DNA from: CAWIOX01 sp963837775
GTDB taxonomy: Bacteria; Pseudomonadota; Gammaproteobacteria; Burkholderiales; Burkholderiaceae_D
DNA: 64,000 nt
Reading direction: 5' to 3'
NCBI GenBank assembly: GCA_963837775.1
Contig: CAWIOX010000034.1
Location: forward strand, 21,608-85,607
The translations under genes were made by a program, and so were the position numbers. Of this stretch, positions 8,511-17,100 are shown piece by piece. The notes below the pieces were generated by a model. It ran no database searches. It was not told the DNA's origin and worked only from the letters and a program-made list of their open reading frames with translations. Position 1 is the stretch's first letter, and the number at the start of each line of letters is the position of its first letter.

Positions 8511-9179
8511 ATGTTGCAAATAAAAAATCTCAGCTACCGCTACCCCGGCGCCACAAGCGCCCAACTGTCAGTGCCGGCATTCTCGCTTGCCAAAGGTCAG
8601 CACGCGGTGCTGCTCGGCCCGTCCGGCTGCGGCAAATCCACGCTATTGCACTTGATGGCGGCGATCCTGGGTGCGCACGGCGGCAGCCTGCTGGTGGCCG
8701 GCACCGATCCGGCTGCGCTCGCGCCACGCGCGGCGGATCACTGGCGCGGCCGGACCATCGGCTTCCTGCCGCAAAAACTGGCGCTGGTCGCGAGTCTGAA
8801 CGTGCGCGAAAATCTGCTGCTGGCCGCCTATGCGAACGGCCAGAACCCGGACCCGACACGCGCCGATGGATTGCTGCAGGCCCTGGGCCTGCTGGAAAAA
8901 CGCCACGCCAAACCGCATCAGCTCAGCCAGGGCCAGCAGCAACGGGTCGCCATTGCACGCGCGCTGTTCAACCATCCGCAATTGCTGCTGGCCGACGAGC
9001 CTACCGCCAACCTGGATGATGCCGCCTGCATTGCAGCCATCGAGCTGCTCACCAGCCAGGCCGGCGTCGTCGGCGCCTCGCTGGTGATTGCCACCCACGA
9101 TGCGCGCGTAGTCTCGGCCTTGCCGCAAGCCAAAATACTGCGCCTCTACCCAGCTGCACCGCAACCGGAGTCCGTCTAG
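8511..9179 (+). CDS. ABC transporter ATP-binding protein (LolD/MacB type)
   Basis: Cytoplasmic ATPase of 222 residues powering the FtsX-type permease that follows. Walker A GPSGCGKST, Q-loop FLPQK, signature LSQGQQQR (the usual SGG replaced by SQG), Walker B LLLADEP and H-loop ATHD are all present. ATG 8511 is chosen over TTG 8493, which would lie within the terminator/promoter stretch. The stop codon overlaps the GTG start of the permease by one base. In Pseudomonas a comparable pair sits next to a DUF3299 gene in a zinc-starvation operon, the same neighbours as here. Confidence 0.92.
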   Translation: MLQIKNLSYRYPGATSAQLSVPAFSLAKGQHAVLLGPSGCGKSTLLHLMAAILGAHGGSLLVAGTDPAALAPRAADHWRGRTIGFLPQKLALVASLNVRENLLLAAYANGQNPDPTRADGLLQALGLLEKRHAKPHQLSQGQQQRVAIARALFNHPQLLLADEPTANLDDAACIAAIELLTSQAGVVGASLVIATHDARVVSALPQAKILRLYPAAPQPESV

Positions 9180-10396
9180 TGTCGCGCCTGAATGCTGTCT
9201 CGCTGGCGCTGAAATCATTGCGCCACAAGCCGCTGTCGACCGCGCTGAACCTGCTGCTGATGGCGGTCGGCGTGGCGATGATGAGCTTCGTGCTATCGGC
9301 CTCGCGGCAACTGGAAGACGGCGCGCTGCGCGACGCGCAAGGGATCGATCTGGTGGTCGGCGCCAAAGGTTCGCCGTTGCAGCTGATCCTGTCCTCGATT
9401 TACCACATCGACATACCGACCGGCAACATACCACTGGCCGCGCAGGCGCAACTGGCACAAAACCGGCTGGTGAAAAAAGTGATCCCACTGGCGCTGGGCG
9501 ACAGCTACAACGGCTTCCGCATCGTCGGCACCAACGCCGATTACGCCGCACATTACGGTGCCGCGATGGCGCAAGGCAAGTTGTTCGATGCACCGCTGCA
9601 GGCGGTCTTCGGGGCTCAGGCGGCGGCCCGATCGCATGCCGTCGTCGGCGCCAACTTCGCCGGTTCGCACGGGCTGACGCGCGGCGGCGAAGAGCACAAG
9701 GATGCACCGTACCAGGTGGTCGGCATCCTGCAGCCGACCGGCACCGTACTCGATCGCCTGATCCTGACCCCGGTCGAATCGGTCTGGAGGGTGCATGAAA
9801 TCAGCAACGGCATCGACGTCAACGATCCCGAGGAAAAAGCCGCGATGGACGCCGAACGCGAGCTGACCGCACTATTGGTGCAATACGCGTCGCCGCTGGC
9901 GGCCGTGACCATGCCGCGCATGATCAACAGCCAGCCTGCGCTGCAGGCGGCGCAGCCGGCATTCGAAGCGGCCAAGCTGTTCCGCCTGCTGGGCGTCGGC
10001 GTCGACGTGCTGCGCGGGATTGCGGCGGTGGTGCTGCTGTCGGCGGCATTGTCGATGTTTGTCGCGCTGTACAACGCGCTGGAAGAGCGCAAGGCCGATC
10101 TCGCGATCCTGCGCATGCTGGGCGCGACGCCGGCCAAACTGTTTTTGCTGCTGCTGGTCGAAGGCTTGCTGCTGGCGCTGTCAGGCGCGCTGCTGGGCTG
10201 GCTGCTGGGACATGTCGCGGTGGCAACATTGGGCTACGCGCTGTCGGCTGATCAGAATGTCCGCATCAGCGGCTGGCTGATCACCCCGGATGAAGGATGG
10301 CTGGCGCTGGTGGCAATCGGCATCGGACTGATGGCGGCGCTGATCCCGGCCTACCGCGCCTACCGCACCGACATCGCGACCACACTGGCGCAATGA
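9179..10396 (+). CDS. ABC transporter permease, FtsX/MacB family
   Basis: Inner-membrane permease of 405 residues starting with GTG within the upstream stop (TAGTG). Topology fits type VII ABC systems: one N-terminal helix (about residues 20-42), a large periplasmic domain (about 45-275) and three C-terminal helices with a short cytoplasmic loop containing LEERKADLAILRMLGATP, the coupling region of FtsX-like domains. Such systems move lipoproteins or peptides or act mechanically instead of importing solutes. With the DUF3299 partner the locus resembles the zinc-regulated PA4063-PA4066 type group; the substrate is unknown. Confidence 0.9.
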   Translation: MSRLNAVSLALKSLRHKPLSTALNLLLMAVGVAMMSFVLSASRQLEDGALRDAQGIDLVVGAKGSPLQLILSSIYHIDIPTGNIPLAAQAQLAQNRLVKKVIPLALGDSYNGFRIVGTNADYAAHYGAAMAQGKLFDAPLQAVFGAQAAARSHAVVGANFAGSHGLTRGGEEHKDAPYQVVGILQPTGTVLDRLILTPVESVWRVHEISNGIDVNDPEEKAAMDAERELTALLVQYASPLAAVTMPRMINSQPALQAAQPAFEAAKLFRLLGVGVDVLRGIAAVVLLSAALSMFVALYNALEERKADLAILRMLGATPAKLFLLLLVEGLLLALSGALLGWLLGHVAVATLGYALSADQNVRISGWLITPDEGWLALVAIGIGLMAALIPAYRAYRTDIATTLAQ

Positions 10397-10423
10397 ACGA
10401 TTCGTTTTTTAAAGGAGCCATGC

Positions 10424-10660
10424 ATGAAATCATTACTGACTCTGTTGCTGTGCGCTGTTGCACTAGCGGCCCAGGCCAAGGAAGATCCCGAGCAGACCAA
10501 GAAAGAAATCGCGCAACACCGTGCGATTGCCGCCGCGCATGAAGCCGCCGCCAGATGCAAGGAGTCAGGCAAGGACGAAGAAATCTGCCACGCCGAACTC
10601 GCAAAAAGCTGCAAAGGGCTGGCCATCGGCAAGCTGTGCGGGATGAAACATCAGCATTAA
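10424..10660 (+). CDS. Small exported Cys/His-containing protein
   Basis: A 78-residue protein with a clear signal peptide (MKSLLTLLLCAVALAAQA) and AGGAG five to nine bases upstream of its ATG. The mature part is a charged helix (EQTKKEIAQHRAIAAAHEAA) followed by four cysteines spread over the last 30 residues (RCKESG, EICHAE, KSCKG, LCGMKHQH) and a His-rich tail. The Cys spacing could form two disulfides or bind metal in the periplasm. It lies 27 bases after the ABC permease gene and probably belongs to the same transcript. No family recognised. Confidence 0.75.
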   Translation: MKSLLTLLLCAVALAAQAKEDPEQTKKEIAQHRAIAAAHEAAARCKESGKDEEICHAELAKSCKGLAIGKLCGMKHQH

Positions 10661-10679
10661 AATCCGGCTATTCGCATCA

Positions 10680-10717
10680 TGTTCTCTTGCGGCACGTCAA
10701 GATGTCGCAAGAGAACA
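10680..10717. repeat. 12-bp hairpin between the small exported protein and the DUF3299 gene
   Basis: TGTTCTCTTGCG (10680-10691) and its exact complement CGCAAGAGAACA (10706-10717) enclose a 14-base loop. No T-run follows, so it is not a standard terminator. It may be an mRNA stability or processing element, or a protein-binding palindrome before the next gene at 10786. Confidence 0.65.
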
Positions 10718-10785
10718 CGTATAACTTCCTGTAATACGCCGTCGTGTACCGCTATTGAGTGACGGCGCAAATTGATCGCAATCCC

Positions 10786-11304
10786 ATGAAAACATTCATT
10801 CGCAACATGCTTCTGCTGCTGGCCGCGCCCGCGCTGGCATTGGCCGCAACCCAGACGCCACCGGCACAAGGCGCACCGGCGCATGTACCGCCGTCCGGCG
10901 CCCCGGCGGGGCTCACCATCGTGCAGCCGCTGCAAGACATCAAGGGTGTGGTTTCCTGGAACACGCTGGCCAAGGTCAAGCAAATCAAATCGAAAGACCG
11001 CATCCTGCCGGAATTCAGCAAGGAGATCGCCGCGCTGAACGACAAGGAAGTCAAATTGCAGGGCTTCATGATGCCGCTGGAGCCGGGCGAAAAACAAAAA
11101 CATTTCCTGCTTTCAGTCAATTCGCAGAGCTGCGCCTACTGCATGCCGGCCGGCCCGGAAGGCGTGGTTGAGGTAAAAAGCAAGACCGCCATGAAATATT
11201 CGTTTGAACCGATCATTGTGTCCGGCAAGATGTCCGTCCTGAAAAATGATCCGATGGGACTGTATTACCGTTTGAGCGAGGCAACACCCGCCTCCGAGAA
11301 ATAA
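10786..11304 (+). CDS. DUF3299 family exported protein
   Basis: Periplasmic protein of 172 residues with signal peptide MKTFIRNMLLLLAAPALALA. The mature protein has the DUF3299 pattern: VSWNTLAKVK, VKLQGFMMPLEPGEKQKHFLLS, a SCAYCMPAGPE segment with two nearby cysteines, and ends with GKMSVLKNDPMGLYYRLSEA. ATG 10786 is chosen over GTG 10759 because the signal peptide starts there. Homologues are repeatedly encoded beside an ABC ATPase and FtsX-like permease and are linked to zinc limitation in Pseudomonas (PA4066 type); exact function unknown. Confidence 0.85.
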   Translation: MKTFIRNMLLLLAAPALALAATQTPPAQGAPAHVPPSGAPAGLTIVQPLQDIKGVVSWNTLAKVKQIKSKDRILPEFSKEIAALNDKEVKLQGFMMPLEPGEKQKHFLLSVNSQSCAYCMPAGPEGVVEVKSKTAMKYSFEPIIVSGKMSVLKNDPMGLYYRLSEATPASEK

Positions 11305-11521
11305 TTACCCCACACCAACAATAGTTTCCACCCGTAAAAACAATACAGGATTGTTACTGTTAATTTTCATTAAATGCAACATTTTGAATCGAAATCCTGT
11401 CCGCAGAAAGCTTGGTTAATGATGCTTTGTGGTACCTTTAAACAACTATAAAAACATCATGCAATTGCATTATTTCCCTATAGAAACAATGCAAAAATGA
11501 ACTCTTTCAGACAGGAAAAAC

Positions 11522-12923
11522 GTGGGGATTTTCTCGCTGTTCGGCAAGAAAAATAATCGCCAGACTGCAACGTCTGCTGAGGGCGTTCGCGATAACAGAA
11601 AAAATCCCGCGAGCAGCGCTGAGCGCATCGCCAACTCGCAAATATCGCTGCGCAATGCAGCCCGCGCCACCGCTGAAAAAATCGATGCGATTGAATCTGC
11701 GATGTCGCTGGATATGGCGATGCATACGCAGTCCGGTCAAAATTCAGAACCGGCCAGGAAAAAAATGGCCCCGGCGGCAGCGTCGGGCCGATCCGCGCAA
11801 GCGGCCGATGGCAATCCGGCCTACAACGCTACCGCCTTTCCCAACACCTTGCCGATGATGGGGGTCACCACCGAGTTTTTACTGGGCGGCGAATCGTTTG
11901 CCAACGAAGCCCGGATCTCCGAGGCGGAGACCGCGCCTGCCGCCGAAGAAGCGGCGATCCTGTTTTCCAATGGCCAGACAGCGCTGGCGGAACAGACCTT
12001 GCTCAATGCGATCGGGCAGGATGCGCTGGGTAATGCGGCCCAAAATACCTGGTCGATGCTGTTCGACCTGTATCGCATCACTGACCAGCAGTTGCAATTC
12101 GAACGCCTGGCGCTTGACTACCTGAACAAATTTGAAATCTCGCCGCCGGACTGGCTGAGCGAGACGTTCATCACCCCCGCCGTGCCAGCCGCACCAGCAG
12201 ATCAGACGCCGACCGTTTGCCTGGACGGCAAGCTCGATGGCGGCATCATCCAACAACTCGATCGCATCAAGAAACTGGGCGACAGTCATCCTGTGCTGCG
12301 CCTGGAATTTGGCCGCATCAGCACGGTCGATCCGGTCGGGTGCGGGCTGTTGTTGCGCGTACTGAAGGGCCTGCAACAATCCGGCCACGAACTCATTCTG
12401 GTCGGCGCATTCGAACTGGCCGAGCGCATCAGGTCAATTCTGCAAGTCGGCCGGCGCGACGAAACCGAAGCGCCGTGGATGCTGTTGCTGGAACTGCTGC
12501 AACTGCTGCAGCGCGAGCAGGATTTCGAGGAAACCGGCATCGAATACTGCATCACCTTTGAAGTGTCGCCACCCTCGTATGAGGCGCCCAAGACCAGGGT
12601 CATCACGATCCAGGCTGAAACGGCGTTCAATCTGGGTACGGATCCAGAGCGCTTCATGATGCCGGCAGTGATTGATGGACGCACCGAGCAGTCTGGTCTT
12701 GGCCATCAGGGAGTACGCCAGTGCGCAACTAACCGTGATTCTCGATTGTTCGCGCCTGACGCGGGTGGACTTCAATGCTACCGGACAACTTCTGAACGGG
12801 CTGATGCCACTCATTCATGCGGGAAAATCGATAGAATTCCAAAACGTCAACCATCTGATCTCGGCATTGTTCCACGCCATGGGCTTGGACAGCATTGCCC
12901 GCATCACCCCTCGCAGAAGCTGA
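11522..12923 (+). CDS. STAS-domain protein (frameshift in this sequence)
   Basis: About 466 residues once one extra base near 12693 is removed (the frame continues as LVLAIREYASAQLTVILDCSRL). The N-terminal third is low-complexity and polar (GIFSLFGKKNNRQ start, then Ala/Ser/Glu-rich). A middle region (about residues 150-210) resembles a helical repeat (ILFSNGQTALAEQTLLNAI). Two STAS-like domains follow: residues about 230-310 (LRLEFGRISTVDPVGCGLLLRVL) and the C-terminus (ILDCSRLTRVDFNATGQLLNGL). STAS proteins relay phosphorylation-type signals in general stress pathways; no kinase lies nearby. GTG start at 11522. The gene precedes hslVU but is about 150 bases away. Confidence 0.75.
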
Positions 12924-13079
12924 ACACGACGCCATTGCAAACATCTTGCAATCGGATCGCCTGACCCCATTTTTATATTCAAATCATGTCTTGTCTGCAT
13001 CGACAGCGGCGCGTTGCGCCCTGCCATGTTGTCATTGCATCCGGCGTAATACCCCGTCACACCCATTTTTGAGGTCAAC

Positions 13080-13616
13080 ATGGAACAATTTCACGGCACG
13101 ACCATTCTTTCCGTGCGACGCGGCAATGTTGTCGCGCTCGGCGGCGATGGCCAGGTCACGCTCGGCAATATCGTCATGAAGGGCACCGCCCGCAAGGTGC
13201 GCAAGCTGTATCACGGCAAGGTGCTGGCCGGTTTCGCCGGCGGCACTGCCGATGCGTTCACGCTGATCGAGCGCTTCGAAGCCAAGCTGGAAAAACACCA
13301 GGGCCACCTGATGCGCGCCTCGGTCGAACTGGCCAAGGACTGGCGCACCGACCGCATGCTGCGCCGACTGGAAGCGATGCTGCTGGTGGCCGACCGCGAA
13401 TCGACGCTGGTCATCACCGGCAATGGCGACGTGCTGGAGCCGGAAGACGGCATCGGCGCGATCGGCTCCGGCGGCACCTTCGCGCAGTCGGCGGCCAAGG
13501 CCTTGCAGGAAAATACCGACCTGGCGCCGTTCGATATCGTCAAGAAATCGCTGACGATTGCCGGCGAACTCTGCATCTACACCAATCTGTCGCACACCAT
13601 CGAAACCCTGGACTGA
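13080..13616 (+). CDS. hslV: ATP-dependent protease peptidase subunit HslV
   Basis: Proteasome-like N-terminal threonine peptidase of 178 residues that forms a double hexamer and degrades proteins unfolded by HslU. The MEQFHG propeptide precedes the catalytic Thr7 (GTTILSVRRG). GGDGQVTLG, MKGTARKVRKLY and GFAGGTADAF are family marks, as is IGSGGTFAQSAA. The gene is followed after six bases by hslU. In many bacteria the pair is under heat-shock control, but no sigma32 promoter was recognised. Confidence 0.97.
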   Translation: MEQFHGTTILSVRRGNVVALGGDGQVTLGNIVMKGTARKVRKLYHGKVLAGFAGGTADAFTLIERFEAKLEKHQGHLMRASVELAKDWRTDRMLRRLEAMLLVADRESTLVITGNGDVLEPEDGIGAIGSGGTFAQSAAKALQENTDLAPFDIVKKSLTIAGELCIYTNLSHTIETLD

Positions 13617-13622
13617 TCCGCC

Positions 13623-14960
13623 ATGAATATGACTCCCCAAGAAATCGTCTCCGAACTCGACAAACACGTGGTCGGCCAGGGCAGCGCCAAACGTGCGGTC
13701 GCCATCGCGCTGCGCAACCGCTGGCGCCGGCAACAGGTGGCGGAGCCGCTGCGTTACGAGATCACGCCCAAGAACATCCTGATGATCGGCCCCACCGGCG
13801 TCGGCAAGACTGAAATCGCGCGCCGCCTGGCGAAGCTGGCCGATGCCCCGTTCATCAAGATCGAAGCCACCAAGTTCACCGAAGTCGGTTATGTCGGGCG
13901 CGATGTCGATACCATCATCCGCGACCTGGTCGATATCGGCATCAAGCAGACCCGCGAAGCGGCCACCCGCAAGGTGCGCGCGCGCGCCGAAGACGCGGCC
14001 GAAGACCGCATCATCGACATCCTGGTGCCGCCGGCGCGCGATTTCGGCCTGCATACGCCGGCCGAGGCCGATGCGCAAAAAGGCAATGCGACGCGCCAGA
14101 CTTTCCGCAAGCGCCTGCGCGAAGGCGCGCTGGACGACAACGAGATTGAAATCGAGGTGGCCGAAGCCGGGCCGCAAATGGAAATCATGGCGCCGCCCGG
14201 CATGGAAGAGATGACCGAGCAGATCAAGAGCATGTTTTCCGGCATGGGCAGCGCGCGCAAGAAATCGCGCAAGATGAAGATCCGGGATGCGATGAAGCTG
14301 CTGATCGAGGAAGAGGCGGCCAAACTGGTCAACGACGACGACCTCAAGCAGCAGGCGATCAGCAACGTCGAGCAAAACGGCATCGTGTTCCTGGACGAGA
14401 TCGACAAGATCGCGTCGCGCTCGGAAGCCGGCGGCGCCGAAGTCTCGCGCGCCGGCGTGCAGCGCGACCTGTTGCCGCTGGTCGAGGGCACCACGGTCAA
14501 TACCAAGTACGGGATGATCAAGACCGATCACATCCTGTTCATCGCGTCCGGCGCGTTCCACCTGGCCAAGCCGTCCGACCTGATTCCGGAGCTGCAGGGA
14601 CGGTTCCCGATCCGGGTCGAACTGGAGTCGCTGTCGATTGCCGATTTCGAATGCATCCTGACCTCCACCGATGCCTGCCTGACCAAACAGTACGAAGCCT
14701 TGCTGGCGACCGAGGACGTGGCGATCAGCTTCACCCCGGACGGCATCCGGCAACTGGCTGAAATCGCGTTTTCGGTCAACGAAAAGACCGAAAACATCGG
14801 CGCCCGCCGGCTGTACACGGTGATGGAAAAGCTGCTGGAAGAGATTTCATTTTCGGCCAGCGAAACCGGCGGCAAGGTGATCTCGATCGACGCCGCGTAT
14901 GTGAACGAACGGCTGGGTGCGCTGTCGGTCGACGACGATCTGGCGCGCTATATCCTGTAA
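13623..14960 (+). CDS. hslU: ATP-dependent protease ATPase subunit HslU
   Basis: AAA+ unfoldase of 445 residues that caps HslV. Walker A GPTGVGKT at residues 56-63, pore loop GYVGRDV after it, the I domain (about 105-240), Walker B VFLDEIDKI near 255, sensor and arginine-finger segments (FQGRFPIRVEL as LQGRFPIRVEL), and the C-terminal tail DDDLARYIL that inserts into HslV. ATG 13623 directly follows hslV. Full length for the family. Confidence 0.97.
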   Translation: MNMTPQEIVSELDKHVVGQGSAKRAVAIALRNRWRRQQVAEPLRYEITPKNILMIGPTGVGKTEIARRLAKLADAPFIKIEATKFTEVGYVGRDVDTIIRDLVDIGIKQTREAATRKVRARAEDAAEDRIIDILVPPARDFGLHTPAEADAQKGNATRQTFRKRLREGALDDNEIEIEVAEAGPQMEIMAPPGMEEMTEQIKSMFSGMGSARKKSRKMKIRDAMKLLIEEEAAKLVNDDDLKQQAISNVEQNGIVFLDEIDKIASRSEAGGAEVSRAGVQRDLLPLVEGTTVNTKYGMIKTDHILFIASGAFHLAKPSDLIPELQGRFPIRVELESLSIADFECILTSTDACLTKQYEALLATEDVAISFTPDGIRQLAEIAFSVNEKTENIGARRLYTVMEKLLEEISFSASETGGKVISIDAAYVNERLGALSVDDDLARYIL

Positions 14961-14970
14961 GAAGTCGGCC

Positions 14971-15005
14971 ATTCCGGCCCTCGGCAGCGCACCGGCGGCC
15001 GGAAT
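14971..15005. repeat. Inverted repeat downstream of hslU
   Basis: ATTCCGGCC (14971-14979) and GGCCGGAAT (14997-15005) form a perfect 9-bp stem. No T-run follows, but the second arm runs into the start of repeat copy B, so the pair may together act as an end-of-transcript structure for hslVU. Confidence 0.5.
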
Positions 15006-15083
15006 ATACTCTATGCAGTATAAAAATTAGCGCAATGAATATATGCGGCAGATAGTGGCTTTTAACTCATACCCCCCTATTTT
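15002..15083 (+). repeat. Intergenic structured repeat, copy B
   Basis: TATACT/AGTATA hairpin (about 15005-15020), GCAATGAA, TATGCGGC, then a second ATACCCCCC box at 15069. The two ATAC boxes are 63 bases apart. It ends nine bases before the Shine-Dalgarno sequence of the small ORF at 15103, so this copy would sit in that gene's leader. Confidence 0.78.
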
Positions 15084-15102
15084 CAGCATTCAAGGAGGCA
15101 TG

Positions 15103-15303
15103 ATGGGCAAGACCCTCGGGACTCGGCAAAAACTCAACTTCCGCATCGAGCCATCGCAAAGGAATGTGAAACCGCGCAGCCCGCTGCTGCCGCCGTCGCT
15201 TCAGCCCAACAAAAACGGGACGCCGCATACCAATCCCAAGCAAGCGAAAACAGCAGAAACGGCTCCCGACCAGGCGCCGGGAAAAAAACTTCCTAATTCC
15301 TGA
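15103..15303 (+). CDS. Small basic hypothetical protein
   Basis: 66 residues, starting MGKTLGTRQKLNF and rich in Lys, Pro, Gln and Asn, with no membrane segment or known domain and probably disordered. The strongest argument that it is real is a full AAGGAGG ribosome site (15092-15098) just before two in-frame ATG codons (15100, 15103). Its end overlaps the convergent gspC stop by 11 bases. Repeat copy B lies directly upstream. Could be a nucleoid-associated or ribosome-associated small protein; this is not supported beyond composition. Confidence 0.55.
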   Translation: MGKTLGTRQKLNFRIEPSQRNVKPRSPLLPPSLQPNKNGTPHTNPKQAKTAETAPDQAPGKKLPNS

Positions 15304-15859
15304 CATCGGCCGCCGGCGGCACCTCGCTCTCCGGTCCGGCTCTGGGACGCGTCATCGCCTCCGGCATCACGGACAACACCGGCGCTGGCAGCGTCGCCGG
15401 AGGTGCCGCTGGCACCACCGCTACCGGGGCACGGCTGGCAGCATCGACGCTGGTCTGCCCCTTCGCGCTTTCCGGCAGCTCGACCCGCTTGATCACGCCC
15501 GCATCCGACAGCAACACATACTGCCCATGCACTTCCTTGACGCTCACGCCCGGCAGCACTTCGGCGCCGATCGCGATCGCCTGCGCCGGCTTGCCATCGG
15601 CCGACAGAATCGCGACGCTTTCCCGCGCCACATCGGCCACGATCACGCCTTTCAGCAGGAAATTGCTGGCGACCGCGACACTGGCATTGCCGCCGAACAG
15701 GCCCAGCGCGGCTTCGATCCCGATCACCGGCTGGCTCGCCTGCGGCGGCGCCGCCACCGGGCGCACCGCAGGCTTGAACAAAGCCATCGCCCAGTAGGCG
15801 CTGGCCGCGCACAGCGCGATAAACAAGACAAAACTGGTCAACTCGGGCAAGCGCTTCAT
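15293..15859 (-). CDS. gspC: Type II secretion protein C
   Basis: Inner-membrane protein of 188 residues linking the inner-membrane platform to the secretin. One N-terminal membrane helix (FVLFIALCAASAYWAMALF), a Pro/Ala linker, and the periplasmic HR domain (GLFGGNASVAVASNFLLKGVIVAD to VKEVHGQYVLLSDAGVIKRVEL). The C-terminal part is Pro/Ala-rich with no PDZ or coiled coil, so it is the short form of GspC. Last gene of the minus-strand gsp operon, 18 bases after gspF. Confidence 0.88.
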   Translation of the reverse strand: MKRLPELTSFVLFIALCAASAYWAMALFKPAVRPVAAPPQASQPVIGIEAALGLFGGNASVAVASNFLLKGVIVADVARESVAILSADGKPAQAIAIGAEVLPGVSVKEVHGQYVLLSDAGVIKRVELPESAKGQTSVDAASRAPVAVVPAAPPATLPAPVLSVMPEAMTRPRAGPESEVPPAADVRN

Positions 15860-15877
15860 TTCAGTCCTTTTGACAAC

Positions 15878-17098
15878 TTAATGCACCAACTGATTGATTT
15901 CGATGATCGGCATCAGCACCGCCAGCACGATCAGCAGCACCACCACCCCCATCGCCAGAATCAGCGCCGGTTCCAGCAGGCCGGCAATGATCAGGGTGCG
16001 GCGTTCCAGATCCTGCTCCTGCGCGCTGGCGGCGCGCTCCAGCATCGCCGGCAGTTCGCCGGTGGCTTCGCCGGCGCGGATCATGTGGATCAGCATCGGC
16101 GGGAAGTGCTTGCGGGCCGACAGCGCGCGCGCCAGGCTGACCCCTTCGCGCACCGCAGCGGCAGCTTCCTCGACCTGTTCCCGCATCGCGACGTTGGACA
16201 GGGTGTCGCGACTGGTTTGCAGAGCGCGCAGGATAGGCACGCCGGAACCGATCGTGATGGCCAGCGTGCTGGCGAAACGCGAGGTATTCAGGCTGCGCTC
16301 GAATTTGCCGTACAGCGGCGCGGTCAGCAGCCAGCTGTGCCAGCGGTGCTTGGTCACCGGATTCTTCAACGCGGTGCGCCAGGCGAAACCCAGCCCGATC
16401 ACGGCCAGCAACACGAACACGCCGTAATTCCGCACAAAATCGGACACCGCCAGCATCATTACCGTCAGCAAAGGCAGTTTCTGCTTGGTATTGGCGAACA
16501 CCGAAACGATTTGCGGCACCACATAGGTGAGCAAGAAAATCACGATCGAAAATGCGACCACCGTCACGATGGCCGGATAGGTGAAGGCCAGTTTCACCTT
16601 CTGCACCAGCGCATTGCGCCGCTCGACGAAATCGGCCAGCCGCGACAGCACGCGCGACAGCTGGCCGATTTGCTCGCCGGAGGCGACCAGCGCCCGGTAA
16701 ATATCGGCAAAATCGCGCGGGTGTTGCGACAAGGCATCCGACAGCGAGGCGCCGCCCATCACTTCGGAGCGGATCGAGGCGACCAGGTCGCGCATGTACG
16801 TGCGTTCAGCCTGCTCCAGCAGCGCCGAAAACGCCTGTTCCAGCGGCAGGCTGGCCTCCAGCAGGCTGGCCAGCTGACGGGTGAAGAGCGCCAGCTCGTT
16901 GCTGGACAGGCGCTCGCCGAAGCGGCGGCGCTTGTGCTGGCCGGCGGCATCGACCTGGGTCGAGATCAGGTCGACTGCAATCGGCGTCAGCCCCTGCAGC
17001 CGCAAATCGGCGCGCGCGGCACGCGCGCTGTCGGCGTTGACCACGCCTTTTCTGGCAGTGCCGACCGCATCGACGGCTTCGTAACGGAAGGCCGACAC
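15878..17098 (-). CDS. gspF: Type II secretion inner-membrane platform protein F
   Basis: Polytopic protein of 406 residues that couples the GspE ATPase to pseudopilus assembly. Two repeated T2SF domains (about residues 70-195 and 275-395) with three membrane helices (VAFSIVIFLLTYVVP, VFVLLAVIGLGFAW, ILAMGVVVLLIVLAVLM). SSNELALFTRQLASLL, AFTYPAIV and MIRAGEATGELPAML are conserved. GTG at 17098 lies two bases after the gspE stop; a longer frame exists upstream but overlaps gspE and has no homology. Confidence 0.95.
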   Translation of the reverse strand: MSAFRYEAVDAVGTARKGVVNADSARAARADLRLQGLTPIAVDLISTQVDAAGQHKRRRFGERLSSNELALFTRQLASLLEASLPLEQAFSALLEQAERTYMRDLVASIRSEVMGGASLSDALSQHPRDFADIYRALVASGEQIGQLSRVLSRLADFVERRNALVQKVKLAFTYPAIVTVVAFSIVIFLLTYVVPQIVSVFANTKQKLPLLTVMMLAVSDFVRNYGVFVLLAVIGLGFAWRTALKNPVTKHRWHSWLLTAPLYGKFERSLNTSRFASTLAITIGSGVPILRALQTSRDTLSNVAMREQVEEAAAAVREGVSLARALSARKHFPPMLIHMIRAGEATGELPAMLERAASAQEQDLERRTLIIAGLLEPALILAMGVVVLLIVLAVLMPIIEINQLVH

Positions 17099-17100
17099 GA

